A stretch of 64,000 nt of DNA, from NCBI RefSeq assembly GCF_002155915.1, contig NZ_MUME01000020.1, positions 1-64,000 of the forward strand, given 5' to 3'. Source of the DNA: Streptomyces thermovulgaris. GTDB taxonomy: Bacteria > Actinomycetota > Actinomycetes > Streptomycetales > Streptomycetaceae. The notes beneath the pieces are model-generated. The model ran no database searches. It saw only the letters and a list, made by a program, of their open reading frames with translations, and was not told the DNA's origin. The position numbers were made by a program, and so were the translations under genes. Below, piece by piece: positions 17,444-26,566 of this stretch. Numbering within the stretch: position 1 is the stretch's first letter; every line of letters begins with the position of its first letter.

Positions 17444-18275
17444 GGGGACCTCCCGGGTGGTGCCTGCCGACGTCACGTGCGTCGCTGCTTCCGCTAGTCG
17501 AGTGTGGCCTGCCCGGGTGCAGCCTGCCACAACCTTGCCGAGTTGCCCGGCGTGTCGGGCGCGGGCCCTGGATCGCCGTTATGGCACGGTTACCCGTTGG
17601 CAACGGTGAGTGACCACCTTCGTCACCTTGTGCAACCAGCCCCCTCCCGGCAATCCGGCAGAGCCGCGGACACCCCAAAGGGAGGCCGGGCCCCAGGGCT
17701 CACAACCGTACTCCATTCGGACCACGTGCGTGGATTGGCACGCCGCCCAACTTCTGGCAAGGAGCGGGACTTGGCCGCCCCCGACCGGTTTTTTCGATCA
17801 TGAACGTGGCGTACTTCACGTAATCCCCGGAATCGGAACTAACGGTTTCGTTCGCGTCCCTCCTTCTCGCTCCCTTCTCATGCGGTTCTCGTGCGGTCGG
17901 CCGACCACATGTGAAAGGTGCGGCCGTGTACGGCAGAAGAGGGAAGGGACCGCAAGCGCGGGGAAGGTCCGTCGGCGACGAGGAGCCGGACGCGGACGGC
18001 AGAAGAACGGCAGAAAGAAGGATGAGCACAGGATCGGTCTGAGCCCCTCTCAACTCGCGGGCGTCACCCGTCACCTTCGGCGGCGGCAGGGGGCGGCGAG
18101 GTGACGAGCGGCCGCCGCGCACCGCTCCCGCGGCAGCAGGACGGCCCGGCGCCGGCACCGAAACCCGCGGACGGCGGCGGGAGCACCGAGAACGGCGGAA
18201 GCACGGGCCCCGGAGGGCGCCGGGGCGGGCGATCCGGCCGGGGCCGGAGCCGCCGCCCCGCCGCTCGGGCGACCG
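17444..18275. other. Long intergenic region upstream of sepH
   Basis: About 830 bp separate the sepH start from the end of the lactone oxidase gene. A relatively AT-rich stretch at 17785-17860 may hold promoters. Short open frames exist but none has a ribosome-binding site and coding-like third positions together. I see no RNA gene. Confidence 0.5.
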
Positions 18276-19595
18276 CTACGCCCCCAGCACCCGCCGCAAG
18301 TAGTCGTTCTGGAACCGGCGGTGGGGGTCCAGCCGGTCCCGCAGCGCCGTGAACTCGCCGAAGCGCGGATAGACCTCGGCGAAGTAGTCGGCGTCCCGGG
18401 TGTGGAGCTTCCCCCAGTGCGGCCGGCCCTCGTGCGCGACGAAGATGCGCTCGGCGGCGGTGAAGTACCGCTGGTAGGGGGTGCCCCGGAACATGTGGAT
18501 CGCCACATAGGCGCTGTCGCGGCCCGAGGCCGTGGACAGGGGGATGTCGTCGGCCGGCGCGGTGCGCACCTCCACCGGGAAGCTCACCCTCAGATCGGAG
18601 CGGTCGACCATGGCCTTCAGCTCGCGCAGCGTGTCCACCAGGGCCGCGCGCGGGACGGCGTACTCCATCTCCACGAAGCGCACCCGGCGCGGGGAGGTGA
18701 AGACCTTGTAGGGGATGTCGGTGTAGGTCCGCGTGGACAGCGCCCGGCTGGCGATCCTGGCGATCGACGGGATGGTGGCGGGCACCGCACGGCCCACCAG
18801 ATTGGCCACCTGGAACACCCCGTTGGAGAGGAACTCGTCCTCGAACCAGCCGGACAGCTGTCCCAGCGGTCTCTCCGGGCCGGGGCTGCGGTTGTTGCGC
18901 TTGGTGATGGTGTTGCCGGTGTGCGGGAACCAGTAGAACTCGAAGTGCTCGTTCTCCGCCCAGAGCTGGTCGAACTCCGCGAGCACCCGCTCGAGCGGCA
19001 TCGGCTCCTCGCGGGCGGTGAGCAGGAAGATCGGCTCCACGGCGAAGGTGATGGCCGTGACGATCCCGAGGGCCCCCAGTCCGATGCGTGCCGCCGTGAA
19101 GATCTCGGGGTTCTCCTCCGGTGAGCAGGTGAGCACCGAGCCGTCCGCCGTGACCAGTTCCAGACCCTTGATCTGGGCGGCGAGCGAGCCCGAGTCGCGC
19201 CCCGTGCCGTGGGTGCCGGTGCTGGTCGCCCCGGACACCGTCTGCTCCATGATGTCGCCCATGTTGGTGAGCGACAGGCCCTCGCGTGCGAGAGCGACAT
19301 TGAGTCTCTTGAGCGGGGTGCCGGCCTCCACGGTGACCGTCATCGCCTCACGGTCGATCGCGCGTATGCCGGTCAGCAGGTCCGGACGGATCATGACGCC
19401 GTCCGTCGCCGCGATGGAGGTGAACGAGTGACCGGTGCCGACGGCCTTCACTCGCAGGTCGTCCTCGGCGGCCTTGCGCACGGCTGCTGCCAGCTCCTCC
19501 ACGGAGGCCGGCGTGACCTCGCGCGCGGGGCGGATGCCGACGGTGCCGCCCCAGTTACGCCATGTGCCGTTCTTCGTGCTCGTTGTGCTGTTCAA
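18276..19595 (-). CDS. FAD-linked D-arabinono-1,4-lactone oxidase-type oxidoreductase
   Basis: A 439-residue member of the aldonolactone oxidase family. The FAD-binding PCMH domain includes VKAVGTGHSFTSIAATDG and SGATSTGTHGTGR. The C-terminal ALO domain ends with the conserved RPHWGKLH motif and RFQNDYLRRVLG. It oxidises a sugar lactone using FAD and oxygen or another acceptor; the natural substrate in Streptomyces is uncertain. The start is TTG at 19595, supported by GGAGG 6 bp upstream. It lies 41 bp inside the end of the MFS gene, so translation of the two is coupled. Confidence 0.9.
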   Translation of the reverse strand: MNSTTSTKNGTWRNWGGTVGIRPAREVTPASVEELAAAVRKAAEDDLRVKAVGTGHSFTSIAATDGVMIRPDLLTGIRAIDREAMTVTVEAGTPLKRLNVALAREGLSLTNMGDIMEQTVSGATSTGTHGTGRDSGSLAAQIKGLELVTADGSVLTCSPEENPEIFTAARIGLGALGIVTAITFAVEPIFLLTAREEPMPLERVLAEFDQLWAENEHFEFYWFPHTGNTITKRNNRSPGPERPLGQLSGWFEDEFLSNGVFQVANLVGRAVPATIPSIARIASRALSTRTYTDIPYKVFTSPRRVRFVEMEYAVPRAALVDTLRELKAMVDRSDLRVSFPVEVRTAPADDIPLSTASGRDSAYVAIHMFRGTPYQRYFTAAERIFVAHEGRPHWGKLHTRDADYFAEVYPRFGEFTALRDRLDPHRRFQNDYLRRVLGA

Positions 19596-20793
19596 CGGAG
19601 CCTCCCCGACCTGGAACCGGCCTGTTGAGCCGGCGGTACCCGAGGAAACCGACCGCGACCGCGGCGGCTCCGGACACTGCCGCAACCCCGTACCCGGCCC
19701 GCGCCCCGGCCTCGTCGATCACCCAGCCGGCCACCGAGGAACCCAGGGCCACCCCGATCGCCAGCCCGGTGCTCACCCAGGTCATGCCCTCGGTCAGCTG
19801 CGCGCGTGGTACGTGCTCCTCGACGAGGGCCATTGTCGTGATCATCGTAGGAGCGATGGACAGGCCCGCGACGAACAGCGCCACGGCCAGAAACGGCAGG
19901 TTTCCGACCAGTAGGAGGGGGATCATACTCACGGCCATCATGCAGATGCCCAGCAACCAGCGACGGGCGGGCGGCCCCGAGAAGCGCAGCAGTCCGTAGA
20001 CGATGCCCGCCGTGCAGGACCCGGCCGCGTACAGGGCGAGCACCACGCTCGCGGCGCTCTTGTGACCCTGCTCGTCGGCGAAGGCCACGGTGACCACGTC
20101 CACCGCTCCGAAGATCGCCCCGGTCGCCACGAAGGTGACCACCAGCACCTGCAGTCCGCCCGACCGCAGGGCCGAACCGCCGCCGTACTGCTTGCGCGGG
20201 TGCGGCTCGGGCTCGGTGGAGTGCTGCGCGGTCAGCCAGAAGACGCCGATCGCGAGGAAACAGGCGGCCAGCAGCGGCCCCGCCGCCGGGAACCAGGCGG
20301 TCGACAGCCCGATGGAGACGATCGGCCCGAAGATGAAGCAGACCTCGTCGACCACCGATTCGAACGAGTAGGCCGTGTGCAGCTGCGGGGTTCCCCGGTA
20401 CAGGGCCGCCCAGCGCGCGCGGACCATCGCGCCCACGCTCGGCACCGAGCCGATCCCGGCGGCGCACACGAACAGCACCCAGTCCGGCCACCGCAGGGAC
20501 GCGGCGAGCAGCAGCCCCGCCGCGGCGGCCAGCGAGACGAGCGTCGCGGGCCGCGTCACCCGGCGCTGCCCGTACTGGTCGACCAGCCGGGATATCTGGG
20601 GGCCGATGAGGGCGGCGGACAGGGCGATGGTGGCCGACAGCGCCCCCGCGAGGCCGTAGCGCCCGGTGAGCTGGGAGATCATCGTCACCACGCCGATGCC
20701 CATCATCGACAGGGGCAGACGGCCGATGAACCCCGCGGCGGCGAAGCCCTTGGAGCCGGGGGCGGCGAACAGGGCACGGTAAGGGCTGGGCAC
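19555..20793 (-). CDS. Major facilitator superfamily transporter
   Basis: A 412-residue integral membrane protein with about twelve hydrophobic segments in two halves and a hydrophilic central loop (STEPEPHPRKQYGGG). A motif-A-like basic stretch (SRLVDQYGQRRVTRP) follows the second helix. It resembles sugar or drug efflux MFS proteins; the substrate is unknown. GTG start at 20793. It overlaps the lactone oxidase gene and is divergent from hemH, with a TGTA-N5-TACA element between them. Confidence 0.9.
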   Translation of the reverse strand: MPSPYRALFAAPGSKGFAAAGFIGRLPLSMMGIGVVTMISQLTGRYGLAGALSATIALSAALIGPQISRLVDQYGQRRVTRPATLVSLAAAAGLLLAASLRWPDWVLFVCAAGIGSVPSVGAMVRARWAALYRGTPQLHTAYSFESVVDEVCFIFGPIVSIGLSTAWFPAAGPLLAACFLAIGVFWLTAQHSTEPEPHPRKQYGGGSALRSGGLQVLVVTFVATGAIFGAVDVVTVAFADEQGHKSAASVVLALYAAGSCTAGIVYGLLRFSGPPARRWLLGICMMAVSMIPLLLVGNLPFLAVALFVAGLSIAPTMITTMALVEEHVPRAQLTEGMTWVSTGLAIGVALGSSVAGWVIDEAGARAGYGVAAVSGAAAVAVGFLGYRRLNRPVPGRGGSVEQHNEHEERHMA

Positions 20794-20830
20794 AGGGTCT
20801 CCGGGGATCCGGTAAGGCGTGAAGATAGCC

Positions 20831-20843
20831 TGTACAGCTTACA
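20831..20843. promoter_or_regulatory. Candidate operator TGTA-N5-TACA between MFS and hemH
   Basis: TGTACAGCTTACA has perfect TGTA/TACA ends. It lies 38 bp from the MFS start and 63 bp from hemH, a position suited to repression of the transporter or both genes. No regulator gene is adjacent. Confidence 0.35.
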
Positions 20844-20905
20844 AGCGGGCTGTTCCGGCGCGGGCCGGGATCCCGGTCGTTCGGGCGAAGTGGCAGGATC
20901 GAGGC

Positions 20906-22033
20906 ATGGCTGACGTGCTCGATCCCACCCCGTACGACGCCCTGCTCCTGCTCTCGTTCGGCGGCCCCGAGGGGCCGGACGAGGTGATTCCGTTCCTGGA
21001 GAACGTGACGCGGGGGCGCAACATTCCCACCGAGCGGCTGAAGGAGGTCGGCGAGCACTACTTCCTGTTCGGCGGGGTCAGCCCCATCAACGACCAGAAC
21101 CGTGCCCTGCTGGCCGCCCTCCGCGAGGACTTCGCCGACCACGGCCTGAACCTGCCGGTCTACTGGGGCAACCGCAACTGGGCGCCCTACCTCACCGACA
21201 CCCTGCGGGACATGGTCCGCGACGGCCGCCGCCGCATCCTGGTCCTCGCCACCAGCGCCTACGCCTCCTACTCCGGCTGCCGCCAGTACCGCGAGAACCT
21301 CGCGGACGCCCTCGCCACCCTCCAGGCCGAGGGCCTCGAGCTGCCGAAGGTCGACAAGCTGCGGCACTACTTCAACCACCCCGGCTTCGTCGAGCCGATG
21401 ACCGACGGTGTGATCCAGGCCCTCGCCGACCTTCCCGAGGACGTCCGCGACGGCGCGCACATCGCCTTCTGCACCCACTCGATCCCGGTCTCGGCCGCGG
21501 ACACCTCCGGCCCCGTGGAGGGACACGGCGACGGAGGGGCGTACGTCCGCCAGCACCTGGACGTGGCCCGGCTGATCGCCGACGCCGTCCGCGAGCGCAC
21601 CGGCGTCGACCACCCCTGGCGGCTCGTCTACCAGTCCCGCTCCGGCGCCCCGCACATCCCGTGGCTCGAGCCCGACATCTGCGACCACCTCGAGGAGCAG
21701 CACGCGGCCGGCGTCCCGGCGGTCGTCATGGCGCCCATCGGCTTCGTCTCCGACCACATGGAGGTCATCTACGACCTCGACACCGAGGCCAAGGCCAAGG
21801 CCGAGGAACTGGGCCTGCCGGTGCGCCGCTCGGCCACCGTCGGCGCGGACCCGCGGTTCGTCGCCGCCATCCGCGACCTGGTCCTGGAGCGCGCCGCCGT
21901 CGAACGCGGGGAGCAGGTCACCCCGTGCGCCCTCGGCACCCTGGGCCCGAGCCACCACCTCTGCCCGGTGGGCTGCTGCCCGGCCCGTGAGTCCCGTCCC
22001 GCCGCCGCGGGCGCCGACAGCCCCTACGCCTGA
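20906..22033 (+). CDS. hemH: Ferrochelatase (coproporphyrin III ferrochelatase in actinobacteria)
   Basis: A 375-residue enzyme that inserts ferrous iron into a porphyrin. In actinobacteria the substrate is coproporphyrin III, so the gene is also called cpfC. The N-terminal [16 protein letters not shown], the HSIP segment carrying the catalytic His, and the C-terminal [15 protein letters not shown] are family signatures. A C-terminal Cys group ([20 protein letters not shown]) may ligate the [2Fe-2S] cluster found in actinobacterial enzymes. CAGGAT at 20894-20899, 6 bp before ATG 20906, suggests a near-leaderless message or a weak ribosome-binding site. Confidence 0.95.
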   Translation: MADVLDPTPYDALLLLSFGGPEGPDEVIPFLENVTRGRNIPTERLKEVGEHYFLFGGVSPINDQNRALLAALREDFADHGLNLPVYWGNRNWAPYLTDTLRDMVRDGRRRILVLATSAYASYSGCRQYRENLADALATLQAEGLELPKVDKLRHYFNHPGFVEPMTDGVIQALADLPEDVRDGAHIAFCTHSIPVSAADTSGPVEGHGDGGAYVRQHLDVARLIADAVRERTGVDHPWRLVYQSRSGAPHIPWLEPDICDHLEEQHAAGVPAVVMAPIGFVSDHMEVIYDLDTEAKAKAEELGLPVRRSATVGADPRFVAAIRDLVLERAAVERGEQVTPCALGTLGPSHHLCPVGCCPARESRPAAAGADSPYA

Positions 22034-22041
22034 GGAGCCCC

Positions 22042-22857
22042 GTGACCGACGCCCTGCACACGGAACTGCTGCGGCTCGCCCTCGAGGCCGCCGCACGCGC
22101 CGGAGACCTGCTCCGGGACGGCCGCCCCGCCGACCTCGCGGTGGCCGCCACGAAGACCAGCCCGATCGATGTCGTCACCGAGATGGACATCGCCGCGGAG
22201 AAACTGATCACCGGCATGATCGCCGACCGGCGCCCCGACGACGGCATCCTCGGCGAGGAGGGTGCCGTCACCGAGGGCACGAGCGGCGTCCGCTGGGTGA
22301 TAGACCCGCTCGACGGCACGGTGAACTATCTCTACGGCCTGCCGGCCTGGGCCGTGTCCGTCGCGGCCGAGCAGGACGGCGAGGCCGTCGTGGGGGTCGT
22401 GACCGTGCCGATGCGCGGCGAGACCTTCCACGCCGTACGCGGCCGGGGAGCCTGGGTCACCGGCGGCCGGTCCGGCGAGCGCGGGCTGGCCTGCCGTCCG
22501 GCTCCGCCCCTGGACCAGGCCCTGGTCTCCACCGGCTTCAACTACGTCACCGAGGTCCGCGCCCACCAGGCCGAGGTCGCCCACCGTCTGATCCCGCAGG
22601 TGCGCGACATCCGCCGCAGCGGCTCGGCCGCGACGGACCTCTGCGACCTGGCGGCCGGCCGTCTGGACGGCTACTACGAGCGCGGTCTGAACCCCTGGGA
22701 CTTCGCCGCGGGCGACCTGATCGCCAGGGAGGCGGGCGCCCTGACCGGCGGCCGCCCGGGAGAGCCCCCGTCGGGGGAGCTGATGGTGGCGGCGACCCCG
22801 GGCGTCTTCGAGCCGCTCCAGCGGCTCCTGGACGAGTACGGGGCCTGGCACGACTGA
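22042..22857 (+). CDS. Inositol monophosphatase family protein
   Basis: A 271-residue Mg-dependent phosphatase of the SuhB/IMPase family. The metal and lithium-sensitive motifs are visible: LGEEGA near residue 71, DPLDGTVNY near 90 and WDFAAGDLI near 218. Likely substrates are inositol or histidinol phosphates or related sugar phosphates. It starts with GTG 9 bp after the hemH stop and has GAGGAG as ribosome-binding site, so it is probably co-transcribed with hemH. Confidence 0.93.
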   Translation: MTDALHTELLRLALEAAARAGDLLRDGRPADLAVAATKTSPIDVVTEMDIAAEKLITGMIADRRPDDGILGEEGAVTEGTSGVRWVIDPLDGTVNYLYGLPAWAVSVAAEQDGEAVVGVVTVPMRGETFHAVRGRGAWVTGGRSGERGLACRPAPPLDQALVSTGFNYVTEVRAHQAEVAHRLIPQVRDIRRSGSAATDLCDLAAGRLDGYYERGLNPWDFAAGDLIAREAGALTGGRPGEPPSGELMVAATPGVFEPLQRLLDEYGAWHD

Positions 22858-23286
22858 CCCGCGCGGCGGACAGCGCCGTGACCTGCGCGGCAGGCGCCCC
22901 GGCCGGGGGCACGGCCCCGTCCGGAGCCCGTCTCCCGGGGGTGCGAGCCCCTTCGCGCCCGCTGCTTCCACCCGCCGACTGCGGGAAAGCAGCGGGCGCG
23001 TTGCGTGTCGAGGGACCAGGGGGCCCTGCGCGAGGGCCATGAGGCCCTTGCACGACGAGGGTCCCTCCGCCCGCCGCGGGCCCGGGGGAGCGCGGGGAGT
23101 GCGGAACACGCGGAGGAGCGCGGGGAGCGCGGGGAGCGCAGAGGCCCACGGAGACGCGCGGCGCCGAGCACGACCGGCCTTCCCCGTCCGCCGGCTTCCG
23201 CGCCCGCGGGCGACCGGGCCGCCGTACGCCGTCCCTGCGTGCGGTCCGCGTCCGCAGATCCCACGAGCGGATGCGTCCTTGCCGAA

Positions 23287-23327
23287 CGAGCGGGGCCCCG
23301 GCGCTGGATTCGCCGGGGCCCCGCTCG
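23287..23327. terminator. Bidirectional terminator with a 17-bp perfect stem
   Basis: CGAGCGGGGCCCCGGCG and its exact complement flank a 7-nt loop, just beyond the stop of the small minus-strand gene and about 430 bp after the inositol monophosphatase gene. The intervening 22858-23286 is GC-rich with no gene seen. Confidence 0.88.
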
Positions 23328-23339
23328 CGTGCAGGTCGA

Positions 23340-23513
23340 TCAGGCGCCGGACGTGCCGACCTCCACACCGTGCTCGGCGGCGAGGCGGCGCAGGTCGTCG
23401 AGTTCGCCCAGCTCCACCTCGACGAGGAAGTCGTCGCCCTCGTCGCGAGCCCGCGTCAGGATGGACTCGGTCGCCCTTATGCGCTGCAGAAGTCCTGCGG
23501 TGAAAGCGTCCAT
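23340..23513 (-). CDS. Small conserved hypothetical protein (57 aa)
   Basis: A 57-residue protein beginning MDAFTAGLLQRIRATESILT and ending EHGVEVGTSGA, mostly helical with an acidic central part. It has a GAGGGGG ribosome-binding site before ATG 23513 and coding-like third positions. I recall similar small proteins next to cutR in other Streptomyces. Function unknown; no membrane segment or Cys motif. Confidence 0.65.
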   Translation of the reverse strand: MDAFTAGLLQRIRATESILTRARDEGDDFLVEVELGELDDLRRLAAEHGVEVGTSGA

Positions 23514-23859
23514 GCTGCGCCCCCTCGTCCTGGGTCGTGGGTCGGGTGGCACGGGGGTGTGCCGTTCGGAAGGGGCGATCACGCCTCGGCAGGCGTCCGA
23601 TGCGCTGCCCCGCGGGGCGGCGGCGACGTCGGACACCCACACCCACTCTGCGCAAGCGGATCGCGGAGTGCCGCATGGTGGCACGGCACATGCAGAGCGT
23701 GATCGCGGGGTGTAAAGCCGTCCTCCCCAGGCTTCCTCCCGGGGAAACCTCGATCCGGCGAAAAAATCCGCCATTCCCGCACCCTTCATCCGATCTTCAC
23801 TTCCTTCACGGCGGCTGGTTCCCCGCCCCCGGCTTACAGCCGACTTAGGCCAAAAGGGG

Positions 23860-23865
23860 CAGGAT
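23860..23865 (+). promoter_or_regulatory. Possible -10 element for cutRS
   Basis: CAGGAT follows an AT-richer stretch (23740-23850). It would give an 80-nt leader before cutR. No clear -35 hexamer is visible. Confidence 0.3.
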
Positions 23866-23951
23866 GGAGACGCACAGAACCGTGAAGGCAACCCCTGCCC
23901 GTGCCGCGCCTGAACGGCGCCGCGCGGGCGGACACAGGAAGGACAAGCGAC

Positions 23952-24605
23952 GTGCGCGTACTCGTCGTCGAGGACGAGCAACTGCTCGCCGATGCGGTGG
24001 CCACCGGACTGCGCCGGGAGGCCATGGCCGTCGACGTCGTGTACGACGGTGCGGCCGCCCTGGAGCGCATCGGCGTCAACGACTACGACGTGGTCGTCCT
24101 CGACCGCGACCTCCCCCTGGTGCACGGCGACGACGTCTGCCGCAAGATCGTCGAGCTCGGCATGCCCACGCGCGTGCTGATGCTGACCGCCTCCGGCGAC
24201 GTCAGCGACCGTGTGGAGGGCCTGGAGATCGGCGCCGACGACTATCTGCCCAAGCCGTTCGCGTTCAGCGAGCTGACGGCACGCGTGCGTGCCCTGGGCC
24301 GGCGGACCAGCGTGCCCCTGCCGCCCGTCCTGGAGCGCGCCGGGATCAAGCTCGACCCGAACCGTCGTGAGGTCTTCCGTGACGGCAGGGAGGTCCAGCT
24401 CGCGCCGAAGGAGTTCGCCGTGCTGGAGGTGCTCATGCGCAGCGAGGGCGCGGTGGTGTCCGCGGAGCAGCTGCTGGAGAAGGCCTGGGACGAGAACACC
24501 GACCCGTTCACCAATGTCGTGCGCGTCACGGTGATGACGCTGCGCCGCAAGCTCGGCGAGCCCCCGGTGATCGTCACCGTGCCCGGCTCCGGATACCGGA
24601 TCTGA
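23952..24605 (+). CDS. cutR: OmpR-family response regulator CutR
   Basis: A 217-residue response regulator. The receiver domain has the acidic pair in VVEDEQ, the phospho-acceptor Asp in VVVLDRDLPL near residue 50, the Thr in MLTAS and the Lys in PKPF. The C-terminal winged helix is OmpR-type, with LAPKEFAVLEVL and NVVRVTVMTLRRKLG. GTG 23952 has AGGAAGGA upstream and gives the 217-residue length of CutR. Its partner kinase follows after 6 bp. In Streptomyces the CutRS pair has been linked to antibiotic production and extracellular protein quality control; that role is taken from the literature. Confidence 0.92.
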   Translation: MRVLVVEDEQLLADAVATGLRREAMAVDVVYDGAAALERIGVNDYDVVVLDRDLPLVHGDDVCRKIVELGMPTRVLMLTASGDVSDRVEGLEIGADDYLPKPFAFSELTARVRALGRRTSVPLPPVLERAGIKLDPNRREVFRDGREVQLAPKEFAVLEVLMRSEGAVVSAEQLLEKAWDENTDPFTNVVRVTVMTLRRKLGEPPVIVTVPGSGYRI

Positions 24606-24611
24606 TCCGCC

Positions 24612-25862
24612 GTGGCCGCCACTCCCGCGCCGCCCCAGGCGCCCCCGAAACCCACCTGGGACCCCAGAAGGCCGGAGCCGCCCTTCCCGTGGCTGCGCCC
24701 GACCATCCGGATACGGCTCACGCTGCTGTACGGCGGCATGTTCCTGATCGCCGGCATCCTGCTGCTGCTGATCATCTATCTGCTGGCAGCACAGGCGCTG
24801 AACACGGGGAACAGGCCGCTGTTCAAGATCGTGGACGGCACCGCCATCAGGGTCGCCAGCGAGAACTGTCCCGCCGTCAACAACGCGAGCAACCTCTCGC
24901 TCGCCGAGTTCAACGCCGCGATCAGCGCGTGCATCGACCATCAACGCCAGGAGGCCCTGGACAGCCTGCTCAGCCGCTCGCTGCTGGCGCTGCTCGGCCT
25001 CGCCGTGATCGCCTTCGCCTTCGGCTACGCGATGGCGGGCCGGGTGCTGGCGCCGCTCGGCCGGATCACCCGCACCGCCCGCGCGGTGGCCGGTTCGGAC
25101 CTGTCCCGGCGGATCGAGCTGGACGGCCCGGACGACGAGCTGAAGGAGCTCGCGGACACCTTCGACGACATGCTGGAGCGGCTGCAGCGGGCCTTCACCG
25201 CCCAGCAGCGCTTCGTCGGCAACGCCTCCCACGAGCTGCGCACACCGCTCGCGATCAACCGCACGCTCCTGGAGGTGCAGCTGTCCGATCCGAACGCGCC
25301 CGTGGAGGTGCAACAGCTCGGCAAGACCCTGCTGGCCACCAATGAGCGCAGCGAGCAGCTGGTGGAGGGCCTGCTGCTGCTCGCCCGCAGCGACAACCAG
25401 ATCGTCGAGCGCAAGCCGGTGGACCTGGCCGAGGTGGCCACCCAGGCCATCGACCAGGTGCATGCGGAGGCCCAGGCGAAGGGGGTCGAGATCCGCGGCG
25501 AGCGCAAGCCTGCGGTCGTGCAGGGCAACGGCGTGCTGCTGGAGCGGATCGCGCTGAACCTGGTGCAGAACGCGGTGCGGTACAACATCGCCGAGAACGG
25601 CTGGGTGGAGGTCGTGACCGACATCCAGCACGGCCAGGCGGTCCTGGTGGTCACGAACACCGGGCCCGTGGTCCCGGCGTACGAGGTCGACAACCTCTTC
25701 GAGCCCTTCAGACGGCTGCGCACCGAGCGCACGGGCAGCGACAAGGGCGTCGGCCTGGGCCTGTCCATCGCCCGCTCCGTGGCAAGAGCGCACGGAGGAT
25801 ACATCACGGCTCAGCCCCGCGAGGGGGGCGGACTCGTGATGCGGGTCACGCTTCCCGTCTGA
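24612..25862 (+). CDS. cutS: Sensor histidine kinase CutS
   Basis: A 416-residue membrane kinase. TM1 is about residues 37-60 (TLLYGGMFLIAGILLLLIIYL) and TM2 about 115-140 (LLALLGLAVIAFAFGYAMAG). The short extracytoplasmic loop between them contains two Cys (ENCPAV and ISACID) that could form a redox-sensitive disulfide. A HAMP domain follows, then the H-box NASHELRTPLAINRTL with the phospho-accepting His, an N-box NLVQNAVRYNI and a G-box DKGVGLGLSIA. It starts at GTG 24612, six bases after cutR. Confidence 0.92.
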   Translation: MAATPAPPQAPPKPTWDPRRPEPPFPWLRPTIRIRLTLLYGGMFLIAGILLLLIIYLLAAQALNTGNRPLFKIVDGTAIRVASENCPAVNNASNLSLAEFNAAISACIDHQRQEALDSLLSRSLLALLGLAVIAFAFGYAMAGRVLAPLGRITRTARAVAGSDLSRRIELDGPDDELKELADTFDDMLERLQRAFTAQQRFVGNASHELRTPLAINRTLLEVQLSDPNAPVEVQQLGKTLLATNERSEQLVEGLLLLARSDNQIVERKPVDLAEVATQAIDQVHAEAQAKGVEIRGERKPAVVQGNGVLLERIALNLVQNAVRYNIAENGWVEVVTDIQHGQAVLVVTNTGPVVPAYEVDNLFEPFRRLRTERTGSDKGVGLGLSIARSVARAHGGYITAQPREGGGLVMRVTLPV

Positions 25863-25935
25863 GACCGGGCGCCGACACGCGGGGGAGTGTTCGCTTTGCG
25901 CGGAATTCTCGGGGTCCGCCCCCCGCTTCTTCCTG

Positions 25936-25949
25936 TGTGATCGATCACA
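25936..25949. promoter_or_regulatory. Perfect 14-bp palindrome TGTGATCGATCACA
   Basis: A perfect palindrome in the 390-bp gap between cutS and the DUF4193 gene, 320 bp before the latter's start. It resembles a Crp-type TGTGA/TCACA site but with a 4-bp rather than 6-bp spacer, so the binding protein is uncertain. Confidence 0.45.
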
Positions 25950-25975
25950 TGGGCGGTTTTCCGGTCATCTACTCT

Positions 25976-26038
25976 CCGTGGTCGCAGCGGCAGCCGAAAA
26001 GCCAGGAAAATCCGGGTTTTCGGCTGTCCTGACCACGG
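25976..26038. terminator. Long hairpin downstream of cutS
   Basis: CCGTGGTC (25976-25983) pairs with GACCACGG (26031-26038), and CAGCCGAAAA (25991-26000) pairs with TTTTCGGCTG (26017-26026). An internal loop interrupts the 63-bp structure. It most likely terminates cutRS, though it could also act as a leader structure for the DUF4193 gene. Confidence 0.65.
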
Positions 26039-26256
26039 GAAGTACACGGGGAGACCGCTTTGAAGCGCCGGATCCGAACCGTGTACGGTCCCGATCGCCA
26101 CCCGAGCCGATCACTCTTGAGGAGTGCGGTTGGGTGTCGATTGAGTAACAGACCTTGATGTGAGGCAAAATCTCCGCCTCGGGTCGGGCACAAGTCCGGC
26201 CTCTCACGCGTTACGTGCGCTGGAGACACCGCAGACACCCAGAGGGGGAGAGCGAC

Positions 26257-26553
26257 ATGGCAACCGATTACGACACCCCACGCAAGACCGACGACGACGT
26301 CGACTCGGACAGCCTGGAAGAACTGAAGGCCAGGCGGAACGACAAGTCGGCCTCCTCCGTGGACGTCGACGAGTTCGAGGCCGCGGAAAGCCTGGAGCTG
26401 CCCGGCGCCGACCTCTCCAACGAGGAACTGGCCGTCCGGGTGCTTCCCAAGCAGCAGGACGAGTTCACTTGCATGAGCTGCTTCCTGGTGCACCACCGCA
26501 GCCAGCTGGCCCGGGAGAAGAACGGTCAGCCGATCTGCCGAGACTGCGACTGA
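26257..26553 (+). CDS. DUF4193 family protein (small zinc-ribbon-like)
   Basis: A 98-residue acidic protein conserved in actinobacteria. The N-terminal half is rich in Asp and Glu (TDDDVDSDSLEELKARR). The C-terminus has two Cys pairs, CMSC and CRDC, about 24 residues apart, which probably bind zinc. Start ATG 26257 follows an AGAGGGGGAG ribosome-binding site. It is monocistronic, with its own AT-rich upstream region. Function unknown; it may interact with RNA polymerase or nucleic acid, but that is conjecture. Confidence 0.9.
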   Translation: MATDYDTPRKTDDDVDSDSLEELKARRNDKSASSVDVDEFEAAESLELPGADLSNEELAVRVLPKQQDEFTCMSCFLVHHRSQLAREKNGQPICRDCD

Positions 26554-26566
26554 GGCAGGGTCGGCC

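Noticed and set aside
17610-18104. 164-codon frame upstream of sepH
   Set aside because: Random-looking composition, poor third-position bias and no ribosome-binding site.
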